A DNA stretch of 64,000 nucleotides, taken from contig NZ_QRDJ01000009.1 in assembly GCF_003385845.1 (NCBI RefSeq), positions 248,001-312,000 of the forward strand, given 5' to 3'. The notes below the pieces were generated by a model. That model searched no databases. It had not been told where the DNA came from and saw only the letters and a program-made list of their open reading frames with translations. This document shows, in pieces, positions 53,877 to 61,767 of the stretch; positions within the stretch are counted from its first letter, which is position 1, and every line of letters starts with the position of its first letter. A program made the translations under genes and the position numbers. The DNA is from Kushneria indalinina DSM 14324. GTDB lineage: Bacteria; Pseudomonadota; Gammaproteobacteria; Pseudomonadales; Halomonadaceae.

Positions 53877-55076
53877 ATGGCATCCAGAACCCCCTCACAT
53901 TTTCCGCTGGCCGTGGTGCTGGCGCTGACGGCCGCCATCGGCCCCTTCTCGCTTGACGCCTATCTGCCCGCCTTTCCTGCCATGGCCGAATCGCTGGGCG
54001 TGTCCATCAGCGATGTCGCCCTGAGCGTGTCGGTCTATATCTTCACGATGTCGATCGGTCAGCTCATCGGTGGGCCACTGTCCGATCAGCTCGGACGCCA
54101 GAAGATCATGTTCTCGGGACTGATCATTTACAGCGTGGCCAGCCTTCTGATCTGGCAGAGCGAGCAGCTCGAGAGCGTGCTGGCCTTTCGCGCCCTGCAG
54201 GCCTTCGGCGCCGGCTGGACGCTGGTGTCGGTGCCGGCACTGGTGCGCGACCGCGTTCAGGGGGTGGAAGCGGCGCGGCTTTTCAGCCTGATCGGGCTGA
54301 TCATGGTCGTGGCGCCGGGCATCGCACCCACCGTGGGCGGGGCGCTGCTGACCCTGGGCGGCTGGCCGTTCATCTTTTTGTTTCTCGCGCTCTATGCCCT
54401 GCTGGTCATTCCGCTGTTGAAAATGATCGCATTCAAGGACACCGGCAAGGCCGCGCCGAGCGCGCCGCCGGGGCCGAAGGTGAGCATCTTCAAGCGCTAC
54501 GCCCAGGTGCTGGCCACCCGCCAGGCGCTGCCCTTTCTGTTCTGGCAGGCCGCCTCGTTTTCGGTGCTGATGATCTTTGTCACCCACGCTTCCTTCGTTT
54601 ATCAGACGCATTTCGGTGCCAATGAGCACACCTTCGGGCTGCTGTTCGGCGCCAACGTCATCGTCATGCTGATCGCGAATCTGACCAACCGCTCGCTGCT
54701 GGAGCGCTTCGGCTCACGGCGCATTCTGCGCGGGGCGACCTGCATTCAGGCCGGCGCCATTGTCGTGCTGCTGCTGGCCAGCGTCTTCGATGCGGGGCTT
54801 TATGTCTTCCTGCCGGCGATGATGGTGAGCATCGGCATGGTCGGGGCCATCGCCCCCAACATCCAGGCCTCGTTTATCGAATACTTCGGCGTCAACAGCG
54901 GCACGGCCGCCGCACTGCTGGGGGCCTCGCAGTTCGGCATTGCCGGCGTGGTCAGCGCGCTCTCCTCGCGCCTGCCGCTGTCGGTCACGGCCGTGGTACT
55001 GGCGATGGCGGCCTGCTCGGCGGTCACGCTCTGGATGCTGGTGCTGTCACTGCGCCAGGAGCGCGCCCGGACCTGA
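53877..55076 (+). CDS. Bcr/CflA-family multidrug efflux MFS transporter
   Basis: The protein has 399 residues and twelve helices. It opens with the family pattern P-F-S-L-D-A-Y-L-P-A-F-P, followed by S-I-G-Q-L-I-G-G-P-L-S-D-Q-L-G-R-Q and the motif C region G-I-A-P-T-V-G-G-A-L-L. Members export bicyclomycin, chloramphenicol and similar compounds in exchange for protons. The ATG at 53877 is chosen because the helices start there; the ribosome binding site is weak. Confidence 0.9.
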   Translation: MASRTPSHFPLAVVLALTAAIGPFSLDAYLPAFPAMAESLGVSISDVALSVSVYIFTMSIGQLIGGPLSDQLGRQKIMFSGLIIYSVASLLIWQSEQLESVLAFRALQAFGAGWTLVSVPALVRDRVQGVEAARLFSLIGLIMVVAPGIAPTVGGALLTLGGWPFIFLFLALYALLVIPLLKMIAFKDTGKAAPSAPPGPKVSIFKRYAQVLATRQALPFLFWQAASFSVLMIFVTHASFVYQTHFGANEHTFGLLFGANVIVMLIANLTNRSLLERFGSRRILRGATCIQAGAIVVLLLASVFDAGLYVFLPAMMVSIGMVGAIAPNIQASFIEYFGVNSGTAAALLGASQFGIAGVVSALSSRLPLSVTAVVLAMAACSAVTLWMLVLSLRQERART

Positions 55077-55215
55077 GCCTCATGTTCTGAACAACAGGGC
55101 CTGACCGCCTGCATGAATGCCGTGCCATACCCGACTGAATCCTGCTCGCTTTTGTCGATCCGGTTCGTCGGGTATGTTCACGGCTCGATCCACCGCCTGT
55201 TCACCGGACCCCCTG

Positions 55216-56277
55216 ATGCCTTCTGCCCTTCTGCGCCCTGCTGTTCTCCTGCTGCTGCTCATGGCGCCCGCTCTTCAGGCGCAGGCCGCCAATGCCGATG
55301 ACCACTATCCGGTCACGCTGGACAACTGCGGCATGCAGGTCACCGTTGACGCCCCGCCACAGCGGGCGGTCAGCATCGGCCAGAACACTACCGAGATTCT
55401 GCTTTCGCTGGGGCTGGCCGATCGCATGGCCGCCAGCGCCGTCTGGATCGGTGAGGTGCCGCAGGATCTTGAGGCCGATAACGCCCGTGTACCCCGGTTA
55501 TCGAGCGGCATTCCGGGCTTTGAGAGCGTGCTGGGGCAAAACCCCGATCTGGTGGCGGCGCAGTTTGAAAACGATGTCGGCCCCCAGGGGCGTGTTGCCC
55601 GCCGCGAGCAGTTTGCCGCACTCGGCGTGCCCACCTATCTCTCCCCCACCGACTGCGTCGGACGGGTGTACGGTGGCGACACCAATCCTGATGGCGCCCG
55701 CACCCGAGCGTTCGACATGTCGCTGGTATATCGGGAAATTCAACAACTGGCGGAGATTTTCAACGTCCCGGCGCGCGGTGTTGATCTGGTCGACTCGCTG
55801 CGCGCGCGTGAGGCCCGCGCCGCAGCGGCCGGTGCCGGTGCCAACATGCCCGGGAATCTCTCCATGGTGTGGTGGTTTTCCAGCGCCGAACTTGCAGGCG
55901 ATGCGTGGGTGGCCGGAGAGCTGGGTGCGCCAGGCTACATCATGAAAAAACTGGGTGTGCACAACATTATCAAAAGCCGGGAGGAGTGGCCGGCGGTGAG
56001 CTGGGAGCGCATCGCGGCGGCCGACCCGGACGTGATCGTGCTGGGCGAGATGGCACGGCGCAACTTCCCGGCCGATGACGTGGCCCAAAAGATCGATTTT
56101 CTCGAGCATGACCCGGTCACCCGCGAGATGCGCGCGGTGCGAGAGCGCCACTTCATCGTGCTCGACGCTCAGGCGATGAACCCGACCCTGCGCACCCTCG
56201 AGGGTCTCGAGATCGTGGCCAACGACCTGAGCAGGCTGAGGCTGACCGGTACCTCCACGCCGGATGAGACGCCATGA
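55216..56277 (+). CDS. Substrate-binding protein of an iron-siderophore/cobalamin-type ABC importer
   Basis: The protein has 353 residues. A signal peptide (L-L-R-P-A-V-L-L-L-L-L-M-A-P to Q-A-A) precedes a FecB/BtuF-type domain with R-A-V-S-I-G-Q-N-T-T-E-I-L-L-S-L-G-L and D-P-D-V-I-V-L-G. The ligand cannot be told from the sequence, and no TonB receptor is nearby. The start at 55216 gives a normal signal peptide; the frame is open to 55117. The stop overlaps the permease start (ATGA). Confidence 0.88.
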   Translation: MPSALLRPAVLLLLLMAPALQAQAANADDHYPVTLDNCGMQVTVDAPPQRAVSIGQNTTEILLSLGLADRMAASAVWIGEVPQDLEADNARVPRLSSGIPGFESVLGQNPDLVAAQFENDVGPQGRVARREQFAALGVPTYLSPTDCVGRVYGGDTNPDGARTRAFDMSLVYREIQQLAEIFNVPARGVDLVDSLRAREARAAAAGAGANMPGNLSMVWWFSSAELAGDAWVAGELGAPGYIMKKLGVHNIIKSREEWPAVSWERIAAADPDVIVLGEMARRNFPADDVAQKIDFLEHDPVTREMRAVRERHFIVLDAQAMNPTLRTLEGLEIVANDLSRLRLTGTSTPDETP

Positions 56278-57326
56278 GTCCGATGCAGGATCACCTTCCC
56301 CGCATCCGACATCGTCAGGGCCTGCATCTGGGGCTGATCGTACTGGCACTGGCGGTGCTGGTGCTGGCGATGGCACTGGCCGTGTCGATCGGCGAGATTC
56401 ATATTCCGCTGGCCACGACCTTCAAGGCGCTGAGCAATGCGCTGGGTATGAGTGAGTACTCACTTGACCGCATTCATGAAAGCATCATCCGCGAGTATCG
56501 CCTCAGCAGGACGCTGGTGGCGGCCTGCTGCGGGGCCGGGTTGGCCCTGTGCGGCGCCATTTTGCAGGCGCTGTTGCGCAATCCGCTGGCCGAGCCCTAC
56601 GTGCTGGGCATCTCGGCGGGCGCCTCGACCGGGGCGGTGTGCATCATGGTGCTAGGCATCGGCGGCGGCGCGGTGGGTCTATCGCTTGGGGCCTTTCTGG
56701 GCGCGCTGGGCGCCTTCGCGGTCGTGCTGGCACTCTCCCGCGGCGCCTCGAGCAGCCCTAACCGCATTATTCTGGCCGGCGTTGCCGGCTCTCAGCTTTT
56801 TAACGCGCTGACGGCCTGGGTGATCAGCACCTCGGCGAGCGCCGAGCAGGTGCGCGGCATCATGTTCTGGCTTTTGGGCAATCTGGGCGGGGTGCGCTGG
56901 CCGGATGTCACCCTGGCGCTGGCGGTCGTGCTGCCGGGCTTTGTGATCTGTCTGCTGTTTGCCCGGGCGCTGGACGCCTTTACCTTCGGTCAGGACGCCG
57001 CCGCCGCGCTGGGCATTCCGGTCGGCGCCGTGCGACTGATCCTGTTTGCCATCACGGCGCTGATGACCGCCACCATGGTCAGCATGGTCGGTGCCATCGG
57101 CTTTGTCGGGCTGGTGATTCCTCACGCCGCGCGCTTTATCGTTGGCACGGCACACGTGCGCCTGCTGCCGGCCTCACTTTTGATCGGGGCGATTTTCATG
57201 GTGCTGGCCGATATCGTCTCACGGGTGATCCTGCCGCATCAGAGCCTGCCCATTGGCGTGGTGACGGCGCTGGTGGGGGCACCAGTCTTTGCCATGATCC
57301 TGTATCGCGCCAGACCCCCGCTATGA
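56274..57326 (+). CDS. FecCD-family ABC transporter permease
   Basis: The protein has 350 residues and about ten helices. Typical signatures are R-L-S-R-T-L-V-A-A, A-L-L-R-N-P-L-A-E-P-Y-V-L-G-I-S-A-G-A, and G-F-V-G-L-V-I-P-H-A-A-R. It forms a homodimeric channel for iron chelates, heme or cobalamin with the ATPase encoded 69 bp downstream. Confidence 0.93.
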   Translation: MSPMQDHLPRIRHRQGLHLGLIVLALAVLVLAMALAVSIGEIHIPLATTFKALSNALGMSEYSLDRIHESIIREYRLSRTLVAACCGAGLALCGAILQALLRNPLAEPYVLGISAGASTGAVCIMVLGIGGGAVGLSLGAFLGALGAFAVVLALSRGASSSPNRIILAGVAGSQLFNALTAWVISTSASAEQVRGIMFWLLGNLGGVRWPDVTLALAVVLPGFVICLLFARALDAFTFGQDAAAALGIPVGAVRLILFAITALMTATMVSMVGAIGFVGLVIPHAARFIVGTAHVRLLPASLLIGAIFMVLADIVSRVILPHQSLPIGVVTALVGAPVFAMILYRARPPL

Positions 57327-57335
57327 GCGAAGTGA

Positions 57336-57382
57336 AGACTTGCTTACCCAAAACCTGCTTACCCAGCACCACCTACTTGCCC
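57336..57382. repeat. Degenerate tandem repeat behind the FecCD permease stop
   Basis: The copies ACTTGCTTACCCAAA and ACCTGCTTACCCAGC are followed by a shortened ACTTGCCCGG. They begin about 10 bp after the stop codon and fill the gap to the ATPase ribosome binding site. Confidence 0.6.
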
Positions 57383-57395
57383 GGGGAGGCATAAG

Positions 57396-58199
57396 ATGTC
57401 GATTCAGGCTCATGGGGTGAGCTGGTCCACGGCCGGCCGCCTGATTGTCGATAACGTCAGCCTTGCCATCACCCCCGGCGAGACCGTCGGACTGCTCGGC
57501 CCCAACGGCTCGGGGAAGTCGTCGCTGCTGCGGCTTTTGTGCGGTCTACGCCGCGTCACCGACGGGGTCGTAACCTTTGATGACGCGCCGCTTGCGCAGC
57601 TGAGTCGTCGGGAGGTGGCCCGGCGGCTGGCGCTGGTGGAGCAAAGTGCCACCACCGATGCCGATGTTACCGTTCTGGATGTGGTACGCCTTGGCCGCAC
57701 GCCGTGGCGCTCGATGCTTGCCGGCTGGCGCGAGGAGGACAGCGCCGCCGTCGAGCAGGCACTTGCTCAGGTCGGCATGACCACAAGGCGCCATCAGAGC
57801 TGGCATACGCTCTCCGGCGGCGAGCGCCAGCGTGTCCACATCGCTCGGGCGCTCGCCCAGCGCCCGCAGGAACTGCTGCTCGACGAGCCCACCAACCATC
57901 TGGACATTCAGCACCAGCTGGAGATTCTTGCGCTGGTCCGGCGGCTGTCCACCACCTGCGTGATGGCACTGCACGATCTCAATCTGGCAGCCATGTTCTG
58001 TGATCAGCTGGTGCTTTTAAAGCAGGGCCGCGTGGCCGCTGCCGGCACGCCGGAGTCAGTACTGACGTCGCAGCGTATTTTCGAGGTTTATGGCGTGGAC
58101 ACCGTTATCGAGCGCTCGCCGCATCACGGCTGCCTGCACGTGCACTATCTGCCGCGCCAGGGCATGAGCACGCAGGCATCTCTCACACCATATGTCTGA
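57396..58199 (+). CDS. ATPase of the FecCD-type ABC importer
   Basis: The protein has 267 residues. Walker A is G-L-L-G-P-N-G-S-G-K-S-S-L, the signature L-S-G-G-E-R-Q-R-V-H, Walker B L-L-L-D-E-P-T-N-H-L-D, and the H-loop M-A-L-H-D-L-N-L. This is the FepC/BtuD/HmuV branch, which drives iron-chelate, heme or vitamin B12 uptake. GGGGAGG precedes the ATG. The last 17 bp overlap the convergent GntR gene. Confidence 0.93.
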   Translation: MSIQAHGVSWSTAGRLIVDNVSLAITPGETVGLLGPNGSGKSSLLRLLCGLRRVTDGVVTFDDAPLAQLSRREVARRLALVEQSATTDADVTVLDVVRLGRTPWRSMLAGWREEDSAAVEQALAQVGMTTRRHQSWHTLSGGERQRVHIARALAQRPQELLLDEPTNHLDIQHQLEILALVRRLSTTCVMALHDLNLAAMFCDQLVLLKQGRVAAAGTPESVLTSQRIFEVYGVDTVIERSPHHGCLHVHYLPRQGMSTQASLTPYV

Positions 58200-58857
58200 C
58201 CCGCCGCCAGGCATAGCCCAGGTGCTCTCCCAATGCGGTTACCAGCGCTTCGGTGTTGCGCTGCTCAAGTGCAGTCATGATGTGCTCATGCTCATCCACC
58301 GCCGCGGCCCACTTGTCGGCGCCCGAGTGGCCGATAAAGCGAATGCGCTTGAGCTTTGACTGCAGGGAGGCATGCATCTGTACCAGCGGTTCATTGTGGG
58401 ACAGCGCCACGATGGCCGTATGAATCTGTTGATTGGTCTTGTAATAGTCGAGTCGATTGCCTGCCTGATAGTAATCGACCATCTGATCGTGCAATTGACG
58501 TACCTCGGCCACCTCGTCATCAGTGGCCCGCTCGCAGGCCAGCCTTGCCGCCAGTTCCTCCAGCGAGCGAATCAACACCAGCATGTCCTCGATATCGCGG
58601 GCTGAAAACTGACGCACGCGGGCTCCGCGCTGCGGCACCAGCTCCACCAGCCCTTCACTGGCCAGAAAACGAAGCGCCTCACGAAGCGGCGTGCGTGATA
58701 CGCCCAGCGTTTCGCACAGCGGTCCTTCATAAATTCGCGCGCCCTGCTCCAGCTCGCCTTCAATAATCATGTCGCGCAGACGGCTGGTGATCGCATCGTG
58801 CAGCGAATGCCGGGAGATGGCTCCGGTCGTGTCACGTGCGCTCTGTGACTTCGTCAT
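58183..58857 (-). CDS. GntR-family (FCD) regulator of the pdxA2-tct operon
   Basis: The protein has 224 residues. The winged helix contains L-C-E-T-L-G-V-S-R-T-P-L-R-E-A-L-R-F-L-A and the FCD domain has a likely metal/ligand set around T-N-Q-Q-I-H-T-A-I. It diverges from the pdxA2-tctCBA operon. A perfect ATAATGTATACATTAT palindrome lies in the 253-bp gap, so repression of that operon, relieved by its substrate, is the likely role. Confidence 0.9.
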   Translation of the reverse strand: MTKSQSARDTTGAISRHSLHDAITSRLRDMIIEGELEQGARIYEGPLCETLGVSRTPLREALRFLASEGLVELVPQRGARVRQFSARDIEDMLVLIRSLEELAARLACERATDDEVAEVRQLHDQMVDYYQAGNRLDYYKTNQQIHTAIVALSHNEPLVQMHASLQSKLKRIRFIGHSGADKWAAAVDEHEHIMTALEQRNTEALVTALGEHLGYAWRRVRHMV

Positions 58858-59033
58858 TTCATATCCTCATTGCCCGGGGCTGCACCAGTGTGGCCCGGAT
58901 CACTTCATGTCGCCTGGCAGAGTGTTCCCGCACGGGCGTGTTCTCTGGCCACTCGAAGCATCATTTCAGGGCGGCATGTAAAACGATCCAGGACTTATGG
59001 CCAGGATCAAAAGGGCCCATTCGGGACCATCGT

Positions 59034-59049
59034 ATAATGTATACATTAT
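59034..59049. promoter_or_regulatory. Perfect 16-bp palindrome ATAATGTATACATTAT over a -10 box
   Basis: The palindrome overlaps TATAAT at 59033-59038, oriented toward the pdxA2 gene. Symmetry and position are those of a repressor operator for the divergent FCD-GntR protein. The -35 element is weak. Confidence 0.7.
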
Positions 59050-59110
59050 TTATTAAGGCGCAGGCTCATCGTCAAGCGGTACTTTCTGTTCACGACCGAT
59101 GAGAGATGAC

Positions 59111-60148
59111 ATGACCCAGACTACTTCTTCCGGCGCAGACCGCCCCCTGATTGCCCTGGCCATGGGAGATCCTGCCGGTATCAGCCCGGAGCTGACGGCC
59201 CGCCTGGCTGCCGACCCGCAGGTCAATGCCGCCGCCAGACTGGTCATCATCGGGGATCGACGCGTATTTGATGAAGGCGCCCGTGCGGCAGGGCTTTCCC
59301 CCGAACTGGTCGACACCACTCTTGAGGCACTGAAAACCAGCGCACCGGATCAGGTCGCCTTTGTGGATCTTGGCCACCTGTCGCCTGAAGAGATCGAGCA
59401 GGGCGTTCCCTCGCTGGCCGGCGGCACGTTCTGCTCACGCAATTTCAACGAGGCGCTGGCGCTGGCCGGCGACGGCCACGTCGAAGCGGTCTGCTTTACG
59501 CCGTTCAACAAGCAGGCGATGCGCTACGCCAACCCCGACTACGACGACGAGATTCGCTTTGTGGCTCGTGCCATCGGCTTCGAGGGCAAGGCACGTGAAT
59601 TCAACATACTGGACAACATCTGGAATGCGCGCGTGACCTCGCATATCCCGCTGGCAAAAGTGGCCGAATCGCTGAGTTCGGGCGCCATCCTCGAGGAGCT
59701 GGCCCTGACCGATCAGTGTCTGCGCCAGTCGGGGATCGAGTCGCCGCGCATCGCGGTGGCGGGGCTTAACCCTCACGCCGGTGACGGCGGCAATTTCGGC
59801 AGCGAGGAAGAGGAGATCATTGCTCCCGCCGTTGAACAGGCCGCCGAACGCGGCATCGAGGCCGTCGGCCCCTTTCCTGCCGATACGGTCTTTTTGCGCG
59901 CGCCGCGCGAGGGCTATCACGCGGTGCTGACCATGTACCACGACCAGGGTCAGATCGCGATGAAACTGATGGGCTTTGACAGCGGCGTGACCATGCTGGG
60001 TGGCTTTCCGTTCCCGGTCTGTACGCCGGCTCACGGCACCGCCTATGACATTGCCGGTCGCGGTATCGCCGATATCGGCGCCTCACGTCAGGCCCTGCTG
60101 CTGGCTGCAAAAATGGCCTCACGCCTTCAGCAACAAGCGATCGCCTGA
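59111..60148 (+). CDS. pdxA2: PdxA-family dehydrogenase (PdxA2/TphB-like)
   Basis: The protein has 345 residues. PdxA features are A-M-G-D-P-A-G-I-S-P-E-L and three likely metal-binding His in T-S-H-I-P-L, L-N-P-H-A-G-D-G-G and M-Y-H-D-Q-G. The later P-A-H-G-T-A differs from the S-V-D-H-G-T-A usual in vitamin B6 enzymes. Its place in front of a tripartite tricarboxylate transporter points to catabolism: either a sugar-acid phosphate dehydrogenase (PdxA2) or a diol dehydrogenase like TphB. No DUF1537 kinase is present. The ATG at 59111 is preferred over one at 59099. Confidence 0.85.
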   Translation: MTQTTSSGADRPLIALAMGDPAGISPELTARLAADPQVNAAARLVIIGDRRVFDEGARAAGLSPELVDTTLEALKTSAPDQVAFVDLGHLSPEEIEQGVPSLAGGTFCSRNFNEALALAGDGHVEAVCFTPFNKQAMRYANPDYDDEIRFVARAIGFEGKAREFNILDNIWNARVTSHIPLAKVAESLSSGAILEELALTDQCLRQSGIESPRIAVAGLNPHAGDGGNFGSEEEEIIAPAVEQAAERGIEAVGPFPADTVFLRAPREGYHAVLTMYHDQGQIAMKLMGFDSGVTMLGGFPFPVCTPAHGTAYDIAGRGIADIGASRQALLLAAKMASRLQQQAIA

Positions 60149-60247
60149 AAGGGATCATTCACGTTTCAAGCACTGCGCTGTCCTGATCAGACCACGGCCG
60201 ATACAGGCAGCGCCCGATAATGCAGTGACGCTCACCGGGAGAAGCAC

Positions 60248-61201
60248 ATGAAAGTTTCCGTACTGGCGGCCGGCATGGTCGCACTGGGTCTGGCAGCACA
60301 TGGACAGGCCTCGGAATTCCCAAGCGATACGATCGAAGTGGTCACCCACTCCGGTGCCGGCGGCGGCACCGACCTGACGGCGCGTGCCATGATGCGCTCG
60401 GTTGAACCGCTGATGGACACCGACATGGTCATCGTCAACAAGCCCGGCGGCGCAGGTGATGCGTCACTGAAATATCTCGGTCAGCGCCCGGCAGATGGCT
60501 ATACCGTGCTTACCTGGACCACCGGCCACGCCGTGCGTCAGGCCAAGAATGGCGAGACCGAGGCCACCGGACTGATCCCGATTGCCCGTGCCACCAACGA
60601 CCCTCAGGTGCTGATGACCAAATGCGGCGCCTATGAAGACGCCGAATCGTTTATCGATGCCCAGAAGGACAAGGCGCTGCGCTATGGCGTGACCCATGTG
60701 GCCAACATTGACGATGTCTCTGCCTTCATGTTCGGCAGAGCGGCCGATATTGCCCAGCCCAATATCGTCTCCTTCAAGGGGGGTGGCGAGCTGCAGACCA
60801 ACCTGGTCGGCGGCAATATCGACGTGGCGGTCATGAACTACGGCGAAGCCTCGTCACAGATCGAGGCCGGTACCATCTGCCCGATGGTGGTCATGTCCGA
60901 CGAGCCGCTGGCAGAAGCCCCGGATGTGGCCACCACCGAGCAGCTGGGCATCGATGCCAATTACTCGACCGTGCGCGGTTTCGCGGTACGTGAGGGCACC
61001 CCCGACGCCGTGGTCGACAAACTGCGCGCCGTCATGATGGAAGGCATGCAGGGCGAGGCGTTCGGTAAATTCCTGACCAATACCATGGGGCTGGATCCGA
61101 AGACGTCCGTCGCCGGCGCTGACGCTTGGGGAGAACAAATGGACAGTTCCGTGGCCCGGATGAATCAGGCGCTGATCGAGCTGGGGTACATCAAGCCCTG
61201 A
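60248..61201 (+). CDS. tctC: Tripartite tricarboxylate transporter substrate-binding protein
   Basis: The protein has 317 residues with a signal peptide ending near H-G-Q-A-S-E. The mature start F-P-S-D-T-I-E-V-V-T-H-S-G-A-G-G-G-T-D is the Bug/TctC signature, followed by N-K-P-G-G-A-G and D-V-A-V-M-N-Y-G-E-A. It binds a carboxylate in the periplasm and hands it to TctAB. It lies 99 bp after pdxA2 and well ahead of tctB, with a stable hairpin between. Confidence 0.93.
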   Translation: MKVSVLAAGMVALGLAAHGQASEFPSDTIEVVTHSGAGGGTDLTARAMMRSVEPLMDTDMVIVNKPGGAGDASLKYLGQRPADGYTVLTWTTGHAVRQAKNGETEATGLIPIARATNDPQVLMTKCGAYEDAESFIDAQKDKALRYGVTHVANIDDVSAFMFGRAADIAQPNIVSFKGGGELQTNLVGGNIDVAVMNYGEASSQIEAGTICPMVVMSDEPLAEAPDVATTEQLGIDANYSTVRGFAVREGTPDAVVDKLRAVMMEGMQGEAFGKFLTNTMGLDPKTSVAGADAWGEQMDSSVARMNQALIELGYIKP

Positions 61202-61226
61202 GGCATGCAGTAGATGACAGGCAGGA

Positions 61227-61255
61227 GGACAGGTGGTCGTGCCGATCACCTGTCC
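61227..61255 (+). promoter_or_regulatory. Stable hairpin between tctC and tctB
   Basis: GGACAGGTGGTC pairs with GATCACCTGTCC (12 bp, one G-U pair) around GTGCC. No T tract follows. It may protect the upstream mRNA end and keep binding-protein levels above the membrane subunits. Confidence 0.65.
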
Positions 61256-61290
61256 ATTACTGACATCCCTTTCATGTGATCGAGGTCTTC

Positions 61291-61764
61291 ATGCGAAGCA
61301 CCTTTACCCTGCGCGCTGCCATTCCGCTGGCGGTTGTCACGCTGGTGGCACTGCTGGCCGTGCTGCGCGCCTTCAGCTTTGACGAGGTGCCGGCCATTCT
61401 GGCACGCGGCATGCAGCCGGCCACCTTCCCACAGCTGGTCGCCGGTCTGGTCGTGGTACTGGCCGGGGTCGCCTTTTTGCAGGATCTACGTCGCCCGCCA
61501 GCGCCGCAAACCGCACTGCCACGCATCTACTATCTCACCGTGCTTTTGATGGCGCTGTTTGCCGCCCTGCTGGTGCTCAATCTTTTTCTGGTTGCGCTGG
61601 TCGTTGTCACGCCTGGAGCCGCCCTGATGTGGGGCGAACGTCGGCCGCTGATGCTGATCATCATGGCGCTGGCGCCTCTGGCGGCGATCGTGCTGTTCGA
61701 TATGGTCTTCGAGGTTCGCTTCCCGCGCAGTCCGCTCATGAACCTTTATTATCAATGGAGCTGA
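61291..61764 (+). CDS. tctB: Tripartite tricarboxylate transporter small membrane subunit
   Basis: The protein has 157 residues and four predicted helices. The R-G-M-Q-P-A-T-F-P-Q-L-V stretch is typical of TctB. The ATG at 61291 follows GAGG at 5 bp, while a GTG at 61276 is the alternative. It ends 3 bp before tctA. Confidence 0.85.
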   Translation: MRSTFTLRAAIPLAVVTLVALLAVLRAFSFDEVPAILARGMQPATFPQLVAGLVVVLAGVAFLQDLRRPPAPQTALPRIYYLTVLLMALFAALLVLNLFLVALVVVTPGAALMWGERRPLMLIIMALAPLAAIVLFDMVFEVRFPRSPLMNLYYQWS

Positions 61765-61767
61765 GCC

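Noticed and set aside
55077-55215. Cobalamin riboswitch ahead of the FecB/BtuF-type gene
   Set aside because: I could not find the conserved B12-box or a consistent set of stems in this short leader.
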